A stretch of DNA of 9,437 nucleotides from Pseudomonadota bacterium (GTDB lineage Bacteria > Desulfobacterota > DSM-4660 > Desulfatiglandales > B25-G16), in assembly GCA_015223015.1 (NCBI GenBank), contig JADFWK010000076.1:1-9437 (forward strand), written 5' to 3'. The notes below the pieces were generated by a model. It was not told the origin of the DNA. It made no database searches and worked only from the letters and a program-made list of their open reading frames with translations. A program made the position numbers and the translations under genes. The first letter of the stretch is position 1, and the number at the start of each line of letters is the position of its first letter. Of the stretch, positions 5,700 to 9,437 are shown one piece after another.

Positions 5700-6042
5700 T
5701 GCCTGCCCGCCATCGCGAGCTCAGGCGAGGCGGGCGGGCCTTCAAGTAGTTGATTAATTGAGCTTCATTTGCAGGGTCAAGAGTACGAACTGCTTTTATT
5801 TCAAGGACTACTTTTTCTTCTACAATCAAGTCTGCCCTGAAATTTCCGATTATATTACCTCGAAAAAATACAGAAATATCTTTTTGCCTTTCTACATGTA
5901 GACCATACCCGGTTAAGACAATATATAAGGCATTTTCATATACAGATTCTAGAAATCCATCACCAAGCTCATTATAAACTTCATAAAAAGCTTTAAGAAT
6001 AATATCCGTGATTTCTTTGTATTTGAAAGTATCTGCGTTCAT
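5689..6042 (-). CDS. GxxExxY protein (PDDEXK_3 nuclease fold), C-terminus replaced after repeat insertion
   Basis: An ORF of 117 residues. The family signature G-x-x-E-x-x-Y is G29-E32-Y35 within GDGFLESVYE. Nuclease-fold residues are visible: D71 in FRADLIV, E81 and K83 in LEIKAV, and the QLINYL motif (Q95, Y99). These fit the PD-(D/E)XK superfamily, but no substrate or reaction is known for GxxExxY proteins. Residues 1-102 are family-like; residues 103-117 are R-, P- and W-rich and come from a GC-rich hairpin inserted in the gene. That insertion shifts the frame by +1 and brings in a stop at 5691-5689. The core catalytic residues survive, so some activity is possible, but the C-terminal strands are lost. 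No good Shine-Dalgarno precedes the ATG. The gene separates iorA from iorB and has no obvious role in that pathway. Confidence 0.8.
   Translation of the reverse strand: MNADTFKYKEITDIILKAFYEVYNELGDGFLESVYENALYIVLTGYGLHVERQKDISVFFRGNIIGNFRADLIVEEKVVLEIKAVRTLDPANEAQLINYLKARPPRLSSRWRAGNKY
5701..5739. repeat. GC-rich REP-like hairpin inserted in the GxxExxY gene
   Basis: The arms GCCTGCCCGCC (5701-5711) and GGCGGGCGGGC (5729-5739) pair at 10 of 11 positions, and the inner TCGC (5713-5716) and GCGA (5725-5728) pair perfectly around GAGCTCAG. The net insertion is 37 bp: deleting it rejoins ...LKA to TNIEV... in frame. A GCC triplet occurs at both edges (5701-5703 and 5738-5740) and could be a 3-bp duplication or chance. 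It is much more GC-rich than the surrounding gene. Confidence 0.75.
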
Positions 6043-6079
6043 CTGTGTGAATCTGTGGCTGCATAATTTCTTTCAGTCT

Positions 6080-7930
6080 TCAATTTTTTAATGGCAGAAT
6101 AGCATTCTCAGGACAGACCTGTGCACAAACAGCGCAGCCAATACAAAGGTTTTCGTTTATCATGGTTTTCCCATCATCGAGGTACATTGCCGGGCATGCC
6201 AGGTAATTAATGCAGTCCAGACGATGGGTACACTTATCTTGATTGACATAGAAGGGTCTTACCTTTCTGGCCTTCTTGATTGCCCTGGCATACAGGGGGC
6301 AGAGTTCTTTGGATATGATAACCGAGATGCCATCAAAATCCTTTGATGCCTGCGCTGCCGCAACAGCCTTTTTGACCTGAAGAGGGTTCACCACCTCTAC
6401 ATGCTCCACACCAACACCTCGCACCACCGACTCGATAGAGATTTGTGTCGTGTCCACACCCATTGGTTCTGTATCAACACCAGGGTGGGGTTGTTGCCCT
6501 GTCATGGCAGTTGTACCATTATCCAAGATTACCAGGGTAAATTTGTGCTTATTGTGAACAGCGTTGATCAAGCCAGGAATACCTGAATGGAAAAAGGTTG
6601 AATCCCCGATAAAAGCGACAACTTTCTGGTCCGTTGCCGCTGCTATACCACAGGAGGAGCCCACTGAGGCACCCATGCAGATAACAATATCAGCCATAGA
6701 CAGGGGCGGAAGGACACCGAGCGTGTAGCACCCGATATCTGAAGGGTAGATGGCATCTGGCCCGTAAACCTTCTTTATTGCATAGTACATGGCCCTGTGG
6801 GGGCAGCCAGCGCACAGATTCGGCGGCCGGCCTGGAAGTTCAGGAACATCGGTGACCTCAACCGGTTGTGGAGAGGTATCAGGCACATCGAAATAAGAGG
6901 CAATGGTTTTCCGTACCAGGCCCGGATCAAACTCAAAAAGCTGCGGGAAGAGATTATCGCCCTTGCCCTTGATTGGGATCCCAATTCCCTTTGATTGAGC
7001 TATGGACCTGATCTCATTTTCCATTATCGGCTCAAGCTCCTCAACCACCAAAACCTTATCGACGCCTTTGAGAAATTTGACAATGAGGTTTTCCGGCATT
7101 GGATGAGAGAAACCCAGCCTGAGCAGTGTCACCTTGTCACTGATTCCAAGATCATTAATAGCATCCTGCACATAGTTCATGCTCACACCATTCGTGACTA
7201 TGCCACACTTCCCCGTGCCCGTCATCCTGTTATATTCGGACTTCTCAGACAGCTGTAAGGACTGATCATATTTTTCGGCCAGGATTTTATGCAGATTCCT
7301 GGAAACGGCAGGGATTGCCACATAATGAAAGGGGTCTTTTTTGAAAGAACCCTTCGACGTAATCGGCCGACGTTTTCCAAACGTAACCGATCCTCTTAGA
7401 TGATTCAGTCTGGTCGTGGTCCTCAGAATAACAGGGAGCTTCAGTTTTTCAGAGACATCAAATGCGGCAACCGTCATATCTTTCATTTCCTGGGCCGTGG
7501 TTGGTTCCATCATGGGCAGTGCGGACAATCGAGCATAGTACCGGTTATCCTGCTCATTCTGGCTTGAGAACAGAGATGGATCGTCAGCATTTATAACAAC
7601 CATGCCTGCGTTGACGCCTAAATAGGCAAGGGTCATGAGGGCATCAGAGGCAACGTTCATCCCCACATGTTTCATGGTACACATGCTTCTTACCCCAGAA
7701 ATCGCAGCACCGCTTGCTACCTCCAGCGCTACCTTCTCGTTTGTGGAGTATTCAAAATAGAATCCAGCCTCCTGATACAGGGTGAAAAAGGTATCAGGTA
7801 TCTCTGAGGAGGGCGTTCCAGGATAGCACGTGGCAACACCAATTCCTGCCTCGATGGCACCCCTTGCAATCGCCTCATTACCCAAGAGCAACATCTCCTT
7901 GCCTGGTGAATCTGTAAGTAATGTGTGCAT
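6080..7930 (-). CDS. iorA: Indolepyruvate:ferredoxin oxidoreductase, alpha subunit
   Basis: A 616-residue cytoplasmic TPP- and iron-sulfur enzyme, the large subunit paired with IorB. It decarboxylates aryl-pyruvates derived from aromatic amino acids and passes electrons to ferredoxin. Seen in order: an N-terminal pyruvate-oxidoreductase-type domain starting at LLLGNEAIARGAIEAG (14-29) with CYPGTPSSEI (35-44); a middle domain to about 345; the conserved NLCAGCPHRA (371-380); the TPP-binding stretch GDSTFFHSG (442-450) and DNGTTAMTG (470-478); and a C-terminal ferredoxin-like region. The second cluster motif is complete (C596, C599, C602, C606-P). The first keeps C567, C573 and C579 but has Arg at 570, where a Cys is expected. 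Length is normal for IorA. The start at ATG 7930 is followed directly by conserved sequence; the upstream ribosome site is weak (AAAGAG close to the ATG). A good sigma-70 promoter lies about 50 bp upstream. Confidence 0.95.
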   Translation of the reverse strand: MHTLLTDSPGKEMLLLGNEAIARGAIEAGIGVATCYPGTPSSEIPDTFFTLYQEAGFYFEYSTNEKVALEVASGAAISGVRSMCTMKHVGMNVASDALMTLAYLGVNAGMVVINADDPSLFSSQNEQDNRYYARLSALPMMEPTTAQEMKDMTVAAFDVSEKLKLPVILRTTTRLNHLRGSVTFGKRRPITSKGSFKKDPFHYVAIPAVSRNLHKILAEKYDQSLQLSEKSEYNRMTGTGKCGIVTNGVSMNYVQDAINDLGISDKVTLLRLGFSHPMPENLIVKFLKGVDKVLVVEELEPIMENEIRSIAQSKGIGIPIKGKGDNLFPQLFEFDPGLVRKTIASYFDVPDTSPQPVEVTDVPELPGRPPNLCAGCPHRAMYYAIKKVYGPDAIYPSDIGCYTLGVLPPLSMADIVICMGASVGSSCGIAAATDQKVVAFIGDSTFFHSGIPGLINAVHNKHKFTLVILDNGTTAMTGQQPHPGVDTEPMGVDTTQISIESVVRGVGVEHVEVVNPLQVKKAVAAAQASKDFDGISVIISKELCPLYARAIKKARKVRPFYVNQDKCTHRLDCINYLACPAMYLDDGKTMINENLCIGCAVCAQVCPENAILPLKN

Positions 7931-7982
7931 CGCTCTTTACCCGTACTTAAGGTTAATAGTATTATAGCTGCAATTTAGCTGC

Positions 7983-8012
7983 TTTATAATTTCTCATAGC
8001 CTATCCTGTCAA
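7983..8012 (-). promoter_or_regulatory. Predicted sigma-70 promoter of iorA
   Basis: On the minus strand a perfect -35 TTGACA (8012-8007) and TATAAA (7988-7983, 5 of 6 matches to TATAAT) are separated by 18 bp. The leader to the ATG at 7930 would be about 45 nt. It sits between the ligase stop and iorA, so iorA need not depend on transcription from the ligase. Confidence 0.6.
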
Positions 8013-8069
8013 GAAAAAGTGAGGCTGGATTTTGCTTATCTTGTCGACAGGCTGTTGTCGAAATCCAGC
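8011..8069 (-). terminator. Hairpin after the acyl-CoA ligase, possible terminator
   Basis: GCTGGATTT (8024-8032) and AAATCCAGC (8061-8069) are a perfect 9-bp inverted repeat, with an inner stem CGACA (8045-8049) / TGTCG (8056-8060). In the ligase direction the hairpin is followed by CTCACTTTTTCTT, which then runs into the -35 box of iorA. The structure is long, has a one-sided bulge, and its T-run starts 5 nt after the stem, so termination would be weak or conditional. Confidence 0.4.
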
Positions 8070-8087
8070 GACTATCCTCCCGCACCA

Positions 8088-9437
8088 TTATTTGATCTCA
8101 AAACTTTCCTTTTTTCCTCCGTATTTCTCTCTTAGTTTTGGTTTTTCTATCTTACCGGTGGGATTCCGCGGCACATCACCAAAGATGATCTTTCGAGGCC
8201 TCTTATACCGTGGGAGGTCTTGGCAAAATTGGTTTAACTCATCTTCACTCATTTCCTTTCCAGGCTTGACCTTAATAATGGCAACTGCTATCTCACCCAG
8301 CCTTTCATCAGGTATGCCAATAACAGCGGCATCCTGGATCTTGGCATTATTCAAAAGAAAATCCTCTATCTCAACCGGAAAGATATTTTCTCCTCCGGTG
8401 ATGATAACATCCTTTTTCCGGTCTACCAGCCATATGAATCCGTCTTCGTCAATTCTGGCCATATCCCCTGTTAAGAGCCAACCATTGAAGAGGGTCTTGG
8501 CTGTTGCCTCAGGGTTCTTGTAATACTCCTTCATCACCCCGGGCCCCTTGACCATGAGTTCACCAGGTTGTCCCTGCGGCACAGGGTTCCTGTCTTCATC
8601 AACCACCTGGCATTCCCAATCAAAACCGGGGACCCCTATGGCACCGACCTTATGTAAGTTCTCTATTCCCAGATGGACGCATCCTGGCCCGGTGGTCTCA
8701 CTTAACCCATAGGTGGTATCATAGTCATGGTGAGGAAATACCTTTTTCCAGTTTTTTATCAGACTCGGCGGCACCGGCTGGGCACCAATGTGCATCAATC
8801 TCCACTGATCCAAGGTATAGTCAGAGAGGTTCACATCGCCATTTTCTATTGCCACAAGAATATCCTGTGCCCAGGGCACCAGCAGCCAGACAACGGTTAC
8901 CTTCTCCTCTGACACAGCCCTGAGAATCCATTCAGGCTTAACCCCTTTGAGGATAACGGCCTTGGAGCCAACGATAAAACTTCCAAACCAGTGCATCTTG
9001 GCTCCGGTATGATAGAGGGGCGGGATGCAGAGAAAATTATCGTGATGGGTTTGATTGTGATGGCGATTCTCAATGATACAGGCGACCTCAAGATTTCTAT
9101 GGGTCAAAAGGATTGGTTTTGGCGTGCCCGTGGTCCCAGAGGTAAAATACAGGCCTGCCTCATCTTCAATCCGGATGTCAATATCGGGGTTCACCGGGGA
9201 ACTCTCCTTTAGCACATCCTCATACGGTTCCGCATAGTCAGGTCTACTCTCGTCGGGCCCCACAAATATGTAGTGCTTTATCGTGGGAAGTTCTTCCCGT
9301 GTTTCATTTATCCGGTCAATAAACTCCTCCCCGAAAACCATCGCCTTTCCTTCTGCAATTCCGGCACAGAGTTTTATGTCCTGAGCAGAAAACCGAAAAT
9401 TCAAGGGTACTGCCCATGCACCGGTCCTCAAAATCCC
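8088..9437 (-). CDS. AMP-dependent acyl-CoA ligase (ANL superfamily), 5' end outside the window
   Basis: The visible 449 residues form most of an adenylate-forming acyl-CoA synthetase, which activates a carboxylic acid with ATP to an acyl-AMP and transfers it to CoA. Seen: the ATP-binding loop TSGTTGTPKP (about visible residue 99), the YGLSETTG motif, TGDMARIDEDGF with the ribose-binding aspartate, DRKKDVIITGGENI, and near the C-terminus the catalytic lysine region NPTGKIEKPK. The frame is open to the window edge, and the first visible residues (GILRTGAWAVPLNFR) belong to the interior of such enzymes, so roughly 70-100 N-terminal residues are missing. The ATG-less start suggested at 9431 is not the real start. 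The substrate is not readable from sequence: fatty, branched or aryl acids are all possible. Lying upstream of iorA on the same strand, it may act on acids from the same amino-acid degradation route. Confidence 0.93.
   Translation of the reverse strand, partial: GILRTGAWAVPLNFRFSAQDIKLCAGIAEGKAMVFGEEFIDRINETREELPTIKHYIFVGPDESRPDYAEPYEDVLKESSPVNPDIDIRIEDEAGLYFTSGTTGTPKPILLTHRNLEVACIIENRHHNQTHHDNFLCIPPLYHTGAKMHWFGSFIVGSKAVILKGVKPEWILRAVSEEKVTVVWLLVPWAQDILVAIENGDVNLSDYTLDQWRLMHIGAQPVPPSLIKNWKKVFPHHDYDTTYGLSETTGPGCVHLGIENLHKVGAIGVPGFDWECQVVDEDRNPVPQGQPGELMVKGPGVMKEYYKNPEATAKTLFNGWLLTGDMARIDEDGFIWLVDRKKDVIITGGENIFPVEIEDFLLNNAKIQDAAVIGIPDERLGEIAVAIIKVKPGKEMSEDELNQFCQDLPRYKRPRKIIFGDVPRNPTGKIEKPKLREKYGGKKESFEIK

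Larger units (their letters stand above)
5522..6061. mobile_element. GxxExxY gene cassette bounded by an 11-bp perfect inverted repeat
   Basis: CAGCCACAGAT (5522-5532) and ATCTGTGGCTG (6051-6061) are perfect inverted repeats enclosing 540 bp that contain only the GxxExxY gene and repeats inserted in it. The cassette lies between iorA and iorB. GxxExxY genes are often embedded in CACAGAT-rich flanks (established from general familiarity, not searched here), and the words CACACAGAT and GCAGAT are also seen just inside the right end. No transposase and no clear target-site duplication is visible, so the mechanism is unknown and the mobile status is an inference. Confidence 0.4.

Noticed and set aside
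8032..8523. A 163-codon plus-strand frame opposite the acyl-CoA ligase
   Set aside because: It is antisense to strongly conserved ligase sequence, has no domain and no ribosome site, and is a shadow of the real gene.
9429..9431. TTG at 9431 as the start of the acyl-CoA ligase
   Set aside because: The frame stays open to the window end and the sequence there is interior to the family, so the gene is simply cut by the window edge.

Overview
This window looks like chromosomal DNA of an anaerobic bacterium, most plausibly a Desulfobacterota/deltaproteobacterial lineage. That placement is an inference. It rests on an oxygen-sensitive, ferredoxin-linked 2-oxoacid oxidoreductase next to an acyl-CoA ligase, an FHA-containing hybrid histidine kinase beside a sigma-54 activator, a GxxExxY (PDDEXK_3) gene, and abundant short palindromic intergenic repeats. 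No rRNA, tRNA, CRISPR array or phage gene is visible.

Layout. Bases 1-598 hold no convincing gene; they are a patchwork of short repeats ending in the leader of a stand-alone response-regulator receiver protein (599-967, +). Every other gene is on the minus strand. Read in the direction of transcription (right to left) they are: an acyl-CoA ligase entering from outside the window (9437-8088); iorA (7930-6080); a small GxxExxY nuclease-fold gene (6042-5689), broken by a palindromic repeat; iorB (5451-4828); a receiver-less sigma-54 activator (4647-3592); and an FHA-GAF-PAS-HisKA-HATPase-REC hybrid kinase (3402-964). The kinase meets the plus-strand receiver gene tail to tail with a 4-bp overlap.

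How the genes may work together. IorA and IorB are the two subunits of indolepyruvate:ferredoxin oxidoreductase, which turns aryl-pyruvates from aromatic amino acids into aryl-acetyl-CoA and reduced ferredoxin. The upstream ligase makes acyl-CoA from free acids, so the right half looks like an organic-acid/amino-acid catabolic locus. The left half is a signalling module: a hybrid kinase, an AAA+ activator without its own receiver, and a free receiver domain. A sigma-54-like -24/-12 sequence upstream of iorB could link the two halves, but this is untested.

The most interesting part is 5522-6061. A GxxExxY gene bounded by a perfect 11-bp inverted repeat (CAGCCACAGAT / ATCTGTGGCTG) lies between iorA and iorB, which are usually adjacent. 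A 37-bp GC-rich hairpin has then landed inside its reading frame: removing those 37 bp restores the family-like C-terminus exactly. A second repeat, whose 18-bp edge also occurs at 167-184, sits at the 3' end of the same gene. The segment therefore records at least two and possibly three nested insertion events.
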